From: Entoloma clypeatum
Lineage: Eukaryota > Basidiomycota > Agaricomycetes > Agaricales > Entolomataceae
Assembly: GCA_963565915.1 (NCBI GenBank)
Contig: OY751487.1
Location: 1,674,001 to 1,738,000, forward strand
Length of the DNA: 64,000 nt
Reading direction: 5' to 3'
The position numbers and the translations under genes were made by a program. This document shows, piece after piece, positions 9,770 through 21,185 of this stretch. Each line of letters begins with the position of its first letter. Position 1 is the stretch's first letter. The notes below the pieces were generated by a model, which saw only the letters and a list, made by a program, of their open reading frames with translations, was not told the DNA's origin and ran no database searches.

Positions 9770-10552
9770 TTAGAGCATCTCCATATCTTCCTGCTCCGGC
9801 TCCTGAAAGACAACGCCTTCCTGACCCCCTTCCCTCGCCTTTCCCTTTTCTTTGCTCTTGTTACTCTTGTTCACACCAACATCAGGCCTTGCCTTGCGTT
9901 TACGATTCTTCTTCCAAGAACCAGTGCGGTCCCCTTCGAACTCTCCGTCACCAATCTTCATGACAACCGTCAAAGTCGATTTTCCCCTGGTCTGATATGA
10001 GATATCTTCGTCTTCGTCGTCCGGGATGACCTCGTCCTGAACTTCGACGGTTCCCGTAGTTATCTGGAGACCGATCTCGGCCTTGGCGAAAGGGAGGATA
10101 GGAGGGAGTGCAGTGGCGAGCTGAAGCAGAAGGGGGACAGCAGCGCCCATTGCGCTCAAGTGCAATGTCTTGTACCTGGAAGATGGGTGAGTGTAAATGT
10201 GCCGGACGTGGGCGAGCAGGCGATGGACATACCCGTCCTTGATGATCATGTCCTTACATCGTCGCATGTACGCGCCAAGCTTTGTTTTACGCGTTATACA
10301 GATGAGATTTTTGCCTTCCTTGTGTGCAGATCGCGGGCCGGTCGCTGAGACGGATGTAGGTACTGTTGGGTATGGACGTGGCGGGACCAGTTTGTTGATG
10401 CGATGTCGTTTTGCTGGTGTTTTTGGCTCGTTTGCTGTTGAAGACTGTCCGGCGGGTGCCTGCTCTTTGTCATTGTCATTAGGAGCCGTCGTGATTTTAA
10501 GGCGTTTGTTGAAAGCCGGGCTGGGAGAGTCAAGCTTGCGTTTAGGAGGCAT
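9770..10552 (-). CDS. POP7: ribonuclease P/MRP subunit Pop7 (Rpp20)
   Basis: Pop7/Rpp20 is an Alba-like protein that pairs with Pop6/Rpp25 on the RNA of RNase P and RNase MRP, acting in nuclear tRNA and rRNA processing. The ATG at 10552 opens the reading MPPKRKLDSPSPAFNKRLK, a basic nuclear-type N-terminus. A 57-bp intron (10232-10176, GTATGT...TTCCAG) joins KDG to YKTLHLSAMG. The Alba-like core follows: TKLGAYMRRCKDMIIKDGY, LHLSAMGAAVPLLLQLATAL and AEIGLQITTGTVEVQDEV. This order (K-rich loop, LSAMGxA helix, TxTVEVxDE strand) is the family signature. The C-terminal tail is Lys-rich then acidic. The spliced product is about 241 residues, longer than yeast Pop7 because of the tails. It shares a 135-bp promoter with eRF1. 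The intron is 3n and stop-free. Confidence 0.8.
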   Translation of the reverse strand: MPPKRKLDSPSPAFNKRLKITTAPNDNDKEQAPAGQSSTANEPKTPAKRHRINKLVPPRPYPTVPTSVSATGPRSAHKEGKNLICITRKTKLGAYMRRCKDMIIKDGYVHRLLAHVRHIYTHPSSRYKTLHLSAMGAAVPLLLQLATALPPILPFAKAEIGLQITTGTVEVQDEVIPDDEDEDISYQTRGKSTLTVVMKIGDGEFEGDRTGSWKKNRKRKARPDVGVNKSNKSKEKGKAREGGQEGVVFQEPEQEDMEML

Positions 10553-10687
10553 AATAGGGCCCGACAGCAAACATGGACAAATACAATGTTAAATAAGTGT
10601 GACTCGATCAAATTCAGAATCTTTCATTCCCTCCCCCTCGACAGACTGTGTTTCTAGTCTTGCTAGAGCCCGAGTCCGTTGTTGCCC
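10553..10687. promoter_or_regulatory. shared divergent promoter of POP7 and eRF1
   Basis: Only 135 bp separate the two start codons, so both promoters and 5' leaders must lie here. It includes a CT-rich tract (TTCATTCCCTCCCCCTCG near 10622) of the kind common upstream of fungal housekeeping genes. No TATA box is evident. Confidence 0.5.
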
Positions 10688-12282
10688 ATGATGAGTCAGG
10701 ACGTCGCGGAGCAGAATATTCAGATGTGGAAGGTCAAGAAGCTCATCAAGAGCCTTGACTCCGCGAGAGGGTGATTTTTTCTTCTTCCCTTATCACCTCT
10801 GTACGACGGCTGATCGTGGAACATCTCGTAGCGCTGGTACTTCCATGATCAGTCTCATTATACCTCCCAAGGTCGTATTCGATCAATCGATCTTCTAAGG
10901 AGGCGACTCACAAATTTTTCAGGACCAAGTGTCGAGGGCGTCTGCAATGTTAACGCAAGAATATGGAACTGCCTCGAACATCAAATCTCGAGTAAATCGC
11001 CTCTCGGTGCTGGCCGCCATCACCAGTACCCAACAGAGGCTCAAACTGTACAGTCGCGTTCCACCGAACGGCCTGGTCCTCTTCGTCGGGACGATCTTGA
11101 CCGATGAAGGCAAGGAAAAGAAGGTTTCCTTTGATTTTGAGCCCCACAAACCTATCAACACGTACGTTCACGTTCACTTCTTCAGATCACAAAACCCCAG
11201 CTCATCGATGCCGGCAGATCGCTCTACCTCTGTGACAACAAATTCCATACCGAGGCCCTCTCGGAACTGCTTGAATCCGATTCTCGTTTCGGGTTCATCG
11301 TCATGGACGGTAACGGCACCCTCTTCGGTACATTGGCCGGCAACACTCGTGAAGTCATCCACAAGTTCACTGTCGATCTTCCCAAGAAGCACGGTCGTGG
11401 TGGTCAATCTGCCCTCCGTTTCTCTCGTCTGCGTGATGAGAAACGCCACAACTACGTTCGCAAAGTTGCCGAACACGCCGTCCAGCATTTCATCAACAAC
11501 GACAAGGTCAACGTCTCCGGTTTGATTCTTGCCGGAAGCGCGGACTTCAAGACGGAACTCAGCCAGAGTGACATGTTTGATCAGAGACTATCAGCAAAAA
11601 TAATCAAGGTTGTCGATGTCAGCTACGGCGGAGAAAACGGATTCAATCAGGTCCGCATCGGCACAATATACATTGACCAGGCGCTGAATTATACCCCTAA
11701 CAGGCCATCGAGCTTGCGGCTGAATCGCTCGCCAACGTCAAGTTTGTCCAAGAGAAGAAACTTATTCAAAAATACTTCGACGAAATCAGCCAGGACACTG
11801 GCAGATATTGCTTCGGTGTCGACGACACCTTGAAAGGTCTAGAACTGGGTTCCGTGGAAACTCTCATAGTTTGGGAGAATCTCGACATCACACGTTATAT
11901 TCTCAGGAACGCCGCCGGAGGTTCGTTGCTACTGAACGAATTCCCTTTTTCAAAACTCAAGCTATGTTCTACAGAGGAAATTGTCGTGCATGTCAACAAA
12001 GAGCAGGAAAAGGATCGCGAAAAGTTCATCGACAAATCGACTGGACTGGAGATGGAGCAGGTCGTCGAACCTACCTCTCTCCTCGAGTGGTTCGCCGAGA
12101 AATACAAGGAGTTCGGCGCAAACCTTGAGTTTGTGACGAATAGGTCCCAGGAGGGCGCGCAGTTCGTCAAGGGATTCGGTGGCATTGGTGGCCTGCTGAG
12201 GTACAAGGTTGATTTTACCAACCTGACGTCGATTGATGAGGAAGATGACGAGTTCTTTGACTCGGACGAGGATGTCGTCTGA
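10688..12282 (+). CDS. SUP45: eukaryotic peptide chain release factor 1 (eRF1)
   Basis: eRF1 reads all three stop codons in the ribosomal A site and triggers peptide release with eRF3. Six exons join in frame: 10688-10770, 10832-10871, 10923-11161, 11218-11650, 11704-11920 and 11975-12282. They give 439 residues, against 437 in human. The hallmark sites are present: NIKS near residues 60-63, the YLCDNKF (YxCxxxF) motif near 124-130 for stop decoding, and GGQ near 182-184 in the methyl-accepting loop [10 protein letters not shown]. The C-terminal domain ends in an acidic tail ([15 protein letters not shown]), the eRF3-binding side. A second ATG at 10691 could be used instead. The fifth intron (11921-11974, 54 bp) has no stop and is 3n, so it could be mistaken for coding sequence. 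Confidence 0.97.
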
Positions 12283-12802
12283 CGGTTTTGCTCGCTCCCA
12301 TCGGGGGCCCCACCGACTCAGGGTACGTCGGGAGGGGCGGAGGGTAGGGGTGTTTGTAAGGGAGAAGGTCTGAGTGGTGATCGTGGTTGTGTCAGAGTTG
12401 GGCGGTGTGCTTGTCCATTTTATGGTGGTATGGAGAGGTGTGGAGTCGAGTTCTCGGTGTTGCATGGCGGATCGGCTATCTCATCATGTTCAACGAATTA
12501 GAAGGTGTGTTTCAGTTATCTCCTTCATTGCTATCTAATCTCGTGAATCCAGGACCTAGTCGAGGTGCTTCTACGAAAGTTTTCCCTTTAGTTGCCCTGT
12601 TGTTTGTTATGCGTGTCATCTATGTCGACTTTCAGAAAAATACAAAAATTATAGACTTGTGATAATGGGGTATCCTGTTCTGGGCTGTTGAGATTCATTA
12701 GGCCATTCTTCCCTGCGCCATGCATTCCAGTAGTGGCATCGATTGATGTGCTAGACAGGATGATTAACACAGATGACTCCATTGACTATTAGATCTACAT
12801 AC
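12283..12802. other. 3' flank of eRF1, no gene seen
   Basis: Between the eRF1 stop and the end of the broken F-box gene I see only short random open frames. The eRF1 3' UTR is expected here. Confidence 0.4.
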
Positions 12803-13744
12803 CTCTTTGCGCAACCGGAATTCTGCTCGTTTGCCTACACACCAATCTTCCAATTCTCTACTCGAGAGACGCTGCATTTCAGCACTGTAACGCAGGGTGG
12901 TGTGAAAGCAATATCTTCTGTCATCATAATTATATTCTAGAACAAAGGTTTTCAGAGATAATAAGATCGGCGTTGCTTGAACTTACCTTTGTCGATCGTG
13001 AAGAAGGGGACGAAATCACGGGGAACACCTGAAGAGACTGGGTTCAAAGTATAGCTATCAGAATATATATATATATAATTCAGAGCAGTCCGGGTTCAAT
13101 GTGCGAAGGAATACCTACTATCCCCTGGAGTCAAGACAGTCATTGCAGCATCTCGTGTGATTGCTCCACATGATATTGCAGAACGAGATAGGCGTCCTGA
13201 AGCAGTACTATGTCACGGTTTGACGATGAAAAAGTGACACGTGCGCCCGACGAAAGACATACATGGCAATAAGGGTTGAAAACGAGATTCGCATAGTCCG
13301 GCTCGCTCAGGTCGGAGGGGCATTCCGGCAAGCCCTTGGTCTGTGCCAGCGCGTGCTTCCAGGCTTTGCGCGCGCGAGGGTGTGTGAGTCGGCGCCAGAG
13401 AGTCTTGGAGACACGAGAGAGACGGAGGAGGTCCCATGGGCGGAGGTACGTGAATATCTGCGGTCCGCAGCTCGGGGTGGGTTACCCTGATGACGCGTGT
13501 TTCAAGAGAGTTGTACCTCGAGCAAGGCGTTGAAGGGGATGTCGGTGAGATGTAGCCTGTCTGTCATTTCCTTTGCTTTAGTACATGCTGGCTCGACGGC
13601 CTTCTGACTCGGAGCAGCCTTTCGACGTTTTTGGGCTTTGGGTGCGGTATGGCCGTTGGTGGAAGGAGCTGCTTTGTCTACTTGCAGTTGGGCGAGGCGG
13701 GCTGAACGTCTTGGAGCCATCCCAGATGTCGACGCGTCAATCAT
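12803..13744 (-). pseudogene. truncated F-box/Cys4 gene copy
   Basis: A start at 13744 or 13720 (MAPRRSARLAQLQVDK) leads to an F-box. LHLTDIPFNALLEV is followed, after an intron ending in CCGCAG, by IFTYLRPWDLLRLSRVSKTL. Next comes the block GLPECPSDLSEPDYANLVF shared with the copies at 23.7 and 56.2 kb. After a further intron a Cys4 module reads CHYCFRTP...IMWSNHTRCCNDC. An in-frame TAG follows directly (DSRG stop). Only two short further exon-like pieces (GVPRDFVPFFTIDK and SAEMQRLSSRELEDWCVG) are seen before the copy ends. The central region and C-terminal zinc finger of the family are missing. Family F-box proteins recruit targets to SCF ubiquitin ligases; this copy is probably defunct, unless an unusual splice skips the TAG. 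Confidence 0.6.
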
Positions 13745-14061
13745 GTGACCGCCTCGCAACTTGTTCCGATCTCTCCCAATTTCCCTCCTGATACGCTGTA
13801 GCGGACATGTGCTGCAGGACCGACGGCGTATTTGCTGCGGGCAACGGCGAACTGGAATCCTGAAAGGAACGACGGCGTTATCAAAACTGAAATCACCTCG
13901 ATGTGACCGACCACTGGCAATTTTACATAACGAATCTCATCTTGGCTTGTCACTGCTAGATGAAGGGTCTTGAATAACAATGGGGAACCAAACCTTCGCC
14001 GCGAGGCAGCTCATTTTTATAAGGAGGTCGAGGGTTGGTTCCCAAAAACCCGCAGTCTATC

Positions 14062-15658
14062 ATGGATAACTCAACCGCCGATACAGAGCCTTCTCCGACC
14101 CCAGACGCAGCCGAAGTTGTACCCCACAATCCGCAGACTATGGATCACCCCACCTCTGAAACAGTGCAAGTTTCTCCGACCCCAGACGCCGTCGAGCTTG
14201 GTTCGCACAATCCGCAAAGCATGAATAACCCAACCTCCGATGGCGAGCCTTCACACGTCTCCGAGCAGTGTCCTGGCCCTCGTTCCCCGTCCAAATCTGC
14301 TGAAGAGCTTCCTTTCTTCCCTCATGTGAGCGTATACTGTCCAGGCGCGGTGTGATCTCAATAGCTAATCTCCGTCGAATCCCCAGGAGTTCTTCCAGCA
14401 ATGGCAAGCAGACCGAGAAAAACTCTTCCTCGAGCTTGAAGAGGCCGAGTTGCGTCTCGCGGCAATGCGCCACATGACAGATCCGAGTGTCATGCCGGCA
14501 GATTTTGGAGCGGACACTGAGGGCGATGAAGAAGAATCCGTATATGATATGGAAGAACACAATCCTCTAATGTTCTTCCCTCCAGGTTTATCTCGACTGC
14601 CGTTAGATTATCCTCCAGGTATAGCTGGCATGCCGCTCCCGTCCTTTCCTCCACTTCCCACGGGACTTCCACATCACCTTTTGGAGACCATCTTCGATGA
14701 CGCTGACAAAGGAGACGAACTAGAGACGGCCGAATTCGATGAGGAGAGCTTCATGAGGGAATATCAAGCGATTATGGGCCACCCTCCGCCCTCAGCGTGC
14801 TTACCTCAACTCCTACCGATGTCCTTCGGTGCCTTACCACCGCCTGGGGCCCCGCAGGTCCCATCTTCACTGTCCGAGGGATTTCCGCCCCGCCTGCTGG
14901 AATCGATGCCATGCCACCACAAAGCCATTTCTGATCACACTTGCAAAGGTACGGAGCTGGAGAGTGGCAAAGATGCGGGTGAGGACGACACTTTCAGCGA
15001 TAACGATACAATCAGGGCCAGCTCTCCGCCCTTAGCAGGCTCACCTCCCTTGTCTGAAGGATTTTCTTCCCTCCAAGAATTGGTGCGATCTCTCCGTGCC
15101 GGCACTGCTGGCGAAATTAGGAAAGAAACAGAGGCACAGAGTAGCGATTGCGCGAGTGAGAACGAGGACGTCTCGGGCGGGTACTTACAGGGCCCACCAT
15201 TCTCGTCCTTATCTGGCTTATACCCAACCTCGGTACCGCCCACAGCATGGTTACCTGCCGTGCCATTTCCTTCCTTCGCAGGCTTACCCCCACTGCCTGC
15301 CTGTCTTGCGTCACATCCAGATCTAAAATACCTGGAGTCAATACGATCTCTCCACGCCACTTCTGACACCATCGACATTGGCAAGGGGAAAGGCGTGAAG
15401 AGAGGCAGAGATGAAGACGACGTTCAGGACATCTGGAGCAGGTATGAGCAGATTATGAGCCGCGCTTTAGATCCGGACAGCACCTCATCTGTCTTCCGCC
15501 GTTCTGGTCCCGGATCTCTTGGTTCGTTCGCCAACTATCGGCGGTCCCCATCCACATGTCTCCATTGTGCGCCAGGACACCATCGTTACCGTGGTCCTGG
15601 CGAGTCGACGGTTTGCCAAGCTGCGGAGGCAAGTGGATCTGGAACGCAACATCATTGA
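14062..15658 (+). CDS. acidic, Pro/Ser-rich low-complexity protein
   Basis: I do not recognise this protein. Exon 1 (14062-14325) joins exon 2 (from 14387) in phase 0 across a 61-bp intron. The N-terminus has imperfect tandem repeats of about 26 residues built around SPTPDA and HNPQ(S/T)M. A likely coiled coil follows (EFFQQWQADREKLFLELEEA, continuing AELRLAAMR). The rest is acidic and proline-rich, with recurring PLPxGLP-like and Y(E/Q)xIM motifs (REYQAIMGHP, SRYEQIMSRA). A basic patch (GKGKGVKRGRDEDD) may be a nuclear signal. Near the 3' end another frame is open across 15483-15761 and reads protein-like (TIVTVVLASRRFAKLRRQVD). The true C-terminus may therefore lie there through an intron or frameshift I could not resolve. 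The gene is divergent from the broken F-box copy. Confidence 0.6.
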
Positions 15659-15940
15659 GTCAGATCCCCCCATGAGATTTGCAAAATCGTATTATACTTT
15701 CCTACTGAAGTCGAATATGTCTGTCTTCACTCTTGAATTGGAACGAGTATTCTTCTGTTAGGTTCGAAGGACGGAAATGACTTGAACACGAGCTCATTCA
15801 AATGGTATATATATTACATGGGGGTTATATGAAACTCCCCGTCTCACGTCAAGTGGTATTCAATAAATATTCGCTTAATGTCCACGTTCTACATACCAAA
15901 TGCGGTTTGACCCACCAGTTCGGTGGGGGCAGACAGGTGC

Positions 15941-18900
15941 TCAATCCGCATTGATTGGTGGTATGACTTGCTTCCTGCCTTTCACCGGCCAAACCTCTTC
16001 CATCGCCGAAGCATCCCAGATACGTCCACCTCGAGCCACGAACCGGATATTCCGTGTCTCAGAAATGTCGCCGTTGAGAAGATCGACGCCGGGTGGGTAG
16101 ACCAAGTAATCTGCCAGCTTGCCGTTTGAAAGTGACCCTAGCGAGGACCACATGCCAAGCGTCTTGGCCGCAGATGATGTGGCCGCACGGATGACCTTGT
16201 GAAGTCCCGCTAGTCAGCACTTGTGGAGGATGGACGGCCTGCGTGGTATCCTCACCTCGTAGTTACTCAAGCCACCTTGTTGCGTGAAGTACATCTCTGC
16301 ATGGTAATTCAGTCCGAGGGGAGGCTCGCCGTGAGCACCGATGTGAGCCAACAGTCCTTTTTCAACCATCTTTGCAATGGAAGCTGAGGTATTGAAAAGC
16401 TGATAAGCTGCAAAGGGGTAAGATCGTTGTTTCGACTGTTGCAGGATGAAACGCGTACAGTGAGCGGGCCGCGAGGTGGATTCGGTCAGACCTTGTAAAG
16501 TATCATGTCTTGCGAACCGTCTCAACCTTGATAAAGTTTAGCTTCCCGCATTCCCCAATATTCGAGGCCATACTTGGGATCATTGGCAATATCCTCCGTT
16601 GCCCACACCAATTGTTCACCCCAAGCTCCACCATAATTAACAACATGAGTTGGGGTCGCACCAGTTCCACTCAAGGCAAAGAGAGTTAGCACATCATCGT
16701 ATAGGGTAGGAATTGGTAAAGCATGTTCGACGGTTGTCATACCTACACCCATCACCTCAGTCACTATTCGTGACATAAAATCCAAGAAGACATACCGTCG
16801 ATTATATATGTGAGATCCCAGTCGTAGTTCATTCCCCCTTCAGGCACACACAACATGCTCAAGTTTCGAGCCTCAAGGAGGAGCCGCTGACGGGAAGCTC
16901 TACAGATTGAAATCAGGAGTGAAGAACAAGATGTATAAATAAACATACCGTGAAGGCAAATTATAATTCTTATACGAGATACTCGCTGGCCCGCCTTCAG
17001 CTTTGATCCTCATCAGCGCGGAACGAGCCTCGGCACAATTCGAGATGTCCTGATGTATACTTGATTCGCCTGCACCATATATAACATCTCCAACAGTGAA
17101 GATACGAGGTCCGATGAGCTGACCACTCTCTACTCTGCTGCGTTCAACAAATCCAGCGACATTGTCTGCGCTGGGGCTAGGAGAAGGATGGTCAGCTATC
17201 AATCAACACAAGGCCGGCAAAAAAAACCGACTTGTGCAGGGTGGTGACGCCATAAGCAAGGAAAGTCTCCATCTCCCACGATGTAGTAGGATAACGGTCC
17301 GCGAATCCACCCCAATGAGCGTGCACATCGATGAAACCAGGGACGATGAAACCTGCATTGCACCTCAGACAAAGGAACATCACAGTAGTATCTAGCTCAC
17401 CTCCTTCGGCATCGATCACCGTTGCAGGACCCCCCGGGATAGTTAAGTTGTTCTGGCCCAGTGTGCCCACTGAATCGATGATCCCGCCTCGCGTGAGTAA
17501 GATGCCACCATGCCTTACGTCCCACCGCGCGTCTCCATGGGCCATCGTCAACAGCGTAGCATTGTGTATGACTACGAGTTCATGTCCTCCCGCTTCTCGC
17601 TTCAACCGCGCAGTGTCCGTGGAATGCTCAACAAAGACCTCTTGGAAGTGGACGAGGTGTTTGACACACGCAATTCCATATGTCGATCGGTCGCTGGCAA
17701 TCTCCGAATTGCACTTGCGCAATTTGGAGATTTCCAGTGAGTGCAGAAATGGACCTGGAACGTGGTCAAGTTGATGGTAAAACTTGGGTAGGATGAAAAA
17801 ATTATACCAAGGAACCAGAAAAGCTTTTTGCCATCTCTGCTGAACGTCAAATCATGTCCCCCATCCAGACTCAACCGTGTTAATCCCTTTGTTGCATTGC
17901 CAGGCTTCGACCAGACAGTCTCTTCTTCGCCGACCCGCTCCCCTGAAGCGACATAGACATCGAAGAAATCCACAAATGCGATGTGAATCGCTGTGTATCC
18001 CTTTTTCCCTTTTCGAGAAACCTTGGGAGAGACGATGATCTCTTTGGATATTTTCCCAGAAGCCAGGGTGGAATGCAGGTATTTTCCTGTCTTGTCTGGA
18101 CCGGCCCCAAGGTCGATAATAAACGCACGGTTCGATTGTTCGACAAGGAGTTTCTTGTTCGTGTCCAAAAACCGCATATTGACACGGTCATCCGCATCAA
18201 TTTCAGACAGTACAAAGCGGAGGTTGTGGACCTTGATCGAGTGCGAGGTCTTCGAGGCCTTTGGTGGAAGGGTTATGTCCCCAATGTAGAGTCCGGTGTT
18301 TGCAGTCGCCACGGTATTACCAGTCAAGAGATCTCCGCCGCTTTTGATGAATGCAATCTGGCGCCGAGAACCGCTGCATTCGCAGAGTATGGGGGAGAAG
18401 TAGCGTCCAATGGGAAGACCCTGTAACTCGTGCGCAACGCCCGAATGGAGATCCGAGAGCTCGAAAGAGGTGAATTCATAATTCGACCATCGGGCATGTA
18501 GAACGAGGTGATCTGCTCCATGAACAAATGATGGGGAATAATAAGGGGATGATTCGTGAACCACGGGAACTTTGATCGCCCCCTTTCGGCCCACTTCTTG
18601 TAGGTAGGTGACTCCAGCAGCTTGGAACACAGCTCGACTCCCGTTGTCGTCGACTCGTAGTTCCTTGAACGAATGAACACGTTGCGTATCCTGCGTTTCC
18701 ATTTTCAAAACGTCGGTTTCTGCGCGCAATGTCTCTGCAAGACGTTTTTCAACGTGTGCTGTGAACGGAATTGGGGAGGGTGCCTTGCTTGCAGCAATCT
18801 TTTCTCCGCGTAAATTGGTGGCTAGGGGGACGGAATATATCTGCCCAGCAGCCCAAATGATGACAGCATCATCGGACGGGGTGAATGCGAAGGAGGGGTA

Positions 18901-20300
18901 TGTGCCCATAGGCGCAGAGACGATGGATAGGTCATAGCTGAGGCCGTACCATACATGGTGGATAGTCCCGGTTTCCAGATCTCTATTGCACAGGGAATTG
19001 GCTCATGCATGGGAACAGGATTATCAGGAACATACTTAAGAACAAGAGCTTCTTTGTCGCGTACACGACGAACGAAAGCAAGAGTACGTCCATCGCGAGA
19101 AAGCTCCGGACGACTGGCGCCGCCCGGAAAGGCACTGACGAGAGTTTCGATGGCACCGGTAGTGAGATTCTTCTGGAAGATGGCATAGATCCCTGAATGT
19201 ACATCTGCAATTTGGGTTAATTAGCGAGAAAGTGAACAGGTATGTATAGGAAGCAAACCTTTGCTGTATTCGAAGTTACTTGGGTCACGGACATTCTTCG
19301 AATAAATGAGACTGTCACCATTCCAGATGAATTGCTCTGGACCAATTTGCTGGTCACCATACTCTGCGGAAGGCCACCCTCGCGGCAGTTGCCTTCCAAT
19401 GACGCGTTTTCCACCTCCGGCGGAAATTTGATGCTGTTTCCCGGAGTGTAAGTCGTCCAAGGTAGGGACTGGGTACTCCCAGCCTTCACCAGCACCAAGG
19501 GATCGTGCAGATGTGTACCACTTAGTGGCAATGACTGTGGAACCCGAAGGATGGAAGCGCGCGTCGGAGACCCATCGATATGTCTCGTTGGTAACGCGGA
19601 GAGCTCCCTTTCTACCTTCTCTCAAGAGCCTGTTGTCCCTCCCTCCTGCGCTTTCCTCCTCGTCATGGAGCACATCATTCTCGTTCTGAATGGTTCGGAC
19701 ATTCATCATGTCACAACCTTTCCAGCTCATCACCCAAATATTCTCCACCCCCAACTCTGCGTCGCTCCTAAACACGAGCCTTTCGCCGTCGGGAGAGAAG
19801 TGAGGGTCAGAATCGTGGGGGATACCTACAAGAATGGGGCGAGCGCGTATCACAGTGCCGGTCGCGATGTCCGCTGCAGGAAGGCAGTAGAGGTCGCCAA
19901 TCATATCGAAGACGATATCCCCAGACTTCGGATGGACATCGAGCCGCAGCCAGGTCCCTTCCTGGACATCATATTCAAGCTTACGGGGGTATGGAAAGTC
20001 GGTGGATATGTCCCAAGGGCTGGGTGGACGGAAAGGCCAGATGTTATCTTGCCATTGGGACGCCGGATCGACGGTGGCTGCCTTCAACGGTACGTTGGAT
20101 ACTGGTCGTGCAGAGTGAAGGAAGGACCACGGGGTTGGGAGGATGGTGGACAGTGTGAGGGTTGCGGAACAAAGGGCAAGGTATTTGAAAAGGCGCGAGA
20201 AAGTTGTTGACCTCGAGGTGTGCCATCGAACGTGGCTGGCAATCGGGAGCTCGCCGTCATTGCCACTAACAGTGCTGGCGTAGTCAGTCTTGGGCATCAT
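15941..20300 (-). CDS. membrane-anchored beta-propeller/amidohydrolase fusion protein
   Basis: One long multi-exon gene. The ATG at 20300 begins MMPKTDYASTVSG. One transmembrane segment near residues 35-60 (LFKYLALCSATLTLSTILP) makes it a probable type II membrane protein. Next come TolB/WD40-like propeller blades (HFSPDGERLVFRSDAELGVE, SDARFHPSGSTVIATKWY, PELSRDGRTLAFVRR, LSLDGGHDLTFSRDGKKLFW). An amidohydrolase domain follows: ELVVIHNATLLTMAHGD, then VPGFIDVHAHWGGFADRYP, whose HxH is the first metal-ligand pair of the superfamily. Later blocks are TTVEHALPIPTLYDD, LAHIGAHGEPPLGLN and the closing beta-sandwich strand (GKLADYLVYPPGVDLLNG). The propeller-plus-amidohydrolase architecture is known from bacterial and fungal imidazolonepropionase-like proteins. 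Substrate is unknown. Several introns were inferred but not all junctions were fixed. Confidence 0.8.
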
Positions 20301-20496
20301 CGGGGAATGACTTAAAGCGCTCAAACTTCAAGCTCGGCTCTCTGATGACACGGTGCTTTGCGCACGAGGGTCTGGTCGTAATAAGTAAGTCGTAATAATG
20401 CGTCAAATGCAGATACAGTCGTTATTTAAGTATCTATAACGCAGATATTCTCATGAAGATAGTGACGGGCATTCAGGCCAGTTGGACACACAAAAT

Positions 20497-21185
20497 TCAA
20501 TCCGCTTCCTCGCCTCCTTCAGCTCCAACTTCCGGCTCGTCGGCTGTGTCTATTTCAGGCTCCAAGTTTGCTTCTTCAAGTTGTTTCCCGTTATCATCCC
20601 CTGATTTTGCCTGTTTGCTGCCGAGGACGGTGGCATTCACACTGTCCAAAGGTTTCCGATTAGCGATTGCGGGAGGGAAGTGATGAGTGCCACTGACGTT
20701 AACATAACCTGGAGCTTCTGTGGCCCCCCTTCAGGATCTTGTACTTCAATGGTAATCCTCTTGCTCCCTTTCCATCCGTAGCTTCCAGTTGTGAAATTAC
20801 TAGGAACCAGGGTCAAATTTCCAATAAATCCTGGGTCTGCAGGTGCTGTTGCGGCGCAGGCATCGGCATCCGAAGTTGGTGTAGTATGAGTCAAATTAAC
20901 GTGGAATTGGGGCGCATTCGTAATGAACCTGCTATGAGACATGACTGCCTGCATAGCCAACCACGAAGACGCATTGAGTAATATGAAAAAGTAATAAAAA
21001 TAACGTACTTTTGCACTTTTCTGAGTGTCTTTCTTCCCTTTCGACTGGGTCGTTGCGTTACTGGTCTTTGCGACCTTGGATGCACGCGGAGCGATATTGG
21101 AACAATCTGTGTCAGAAGTTCGTTTTGTTCCTGAGTGCGTTTGAGAAATAACGCCAGAACTAGCTGGAATGTACTCACCCGCCAT
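20497..21185 (-). CDS. small conserved fungal protein, unknown function
   Basis: Three exons. The ATG at 21185 begins MAGEYIPASSGV; a Lys/Ser-rich basic segment (SKGKKDTQKSAK) looks like a nuclear signal. An intron (GTACGT...TGCAG) precedes the core SRFITNAPQFHVNLTHT, GFIGNLTLVPSNFTTGSYGW and GSKRITIEVQDPEGGPQKLQ. A second intron (GTCAGT...GGACAG) joins VMLT to VNATVLGSKQ. The tail is acidic (EEANLEPEIDTADEPEVGAE). The core is compact and strand-rich, and similar short proteins occur in mushrooms without assigned function. The acidic tail plus basic patch recall histone-chaperone-like proteins, but that is speculation. Without splicing, the frame would wrongly include a hydrophobic YFYYFFILL stretch from intron 1. 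Confidence 0.65.
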
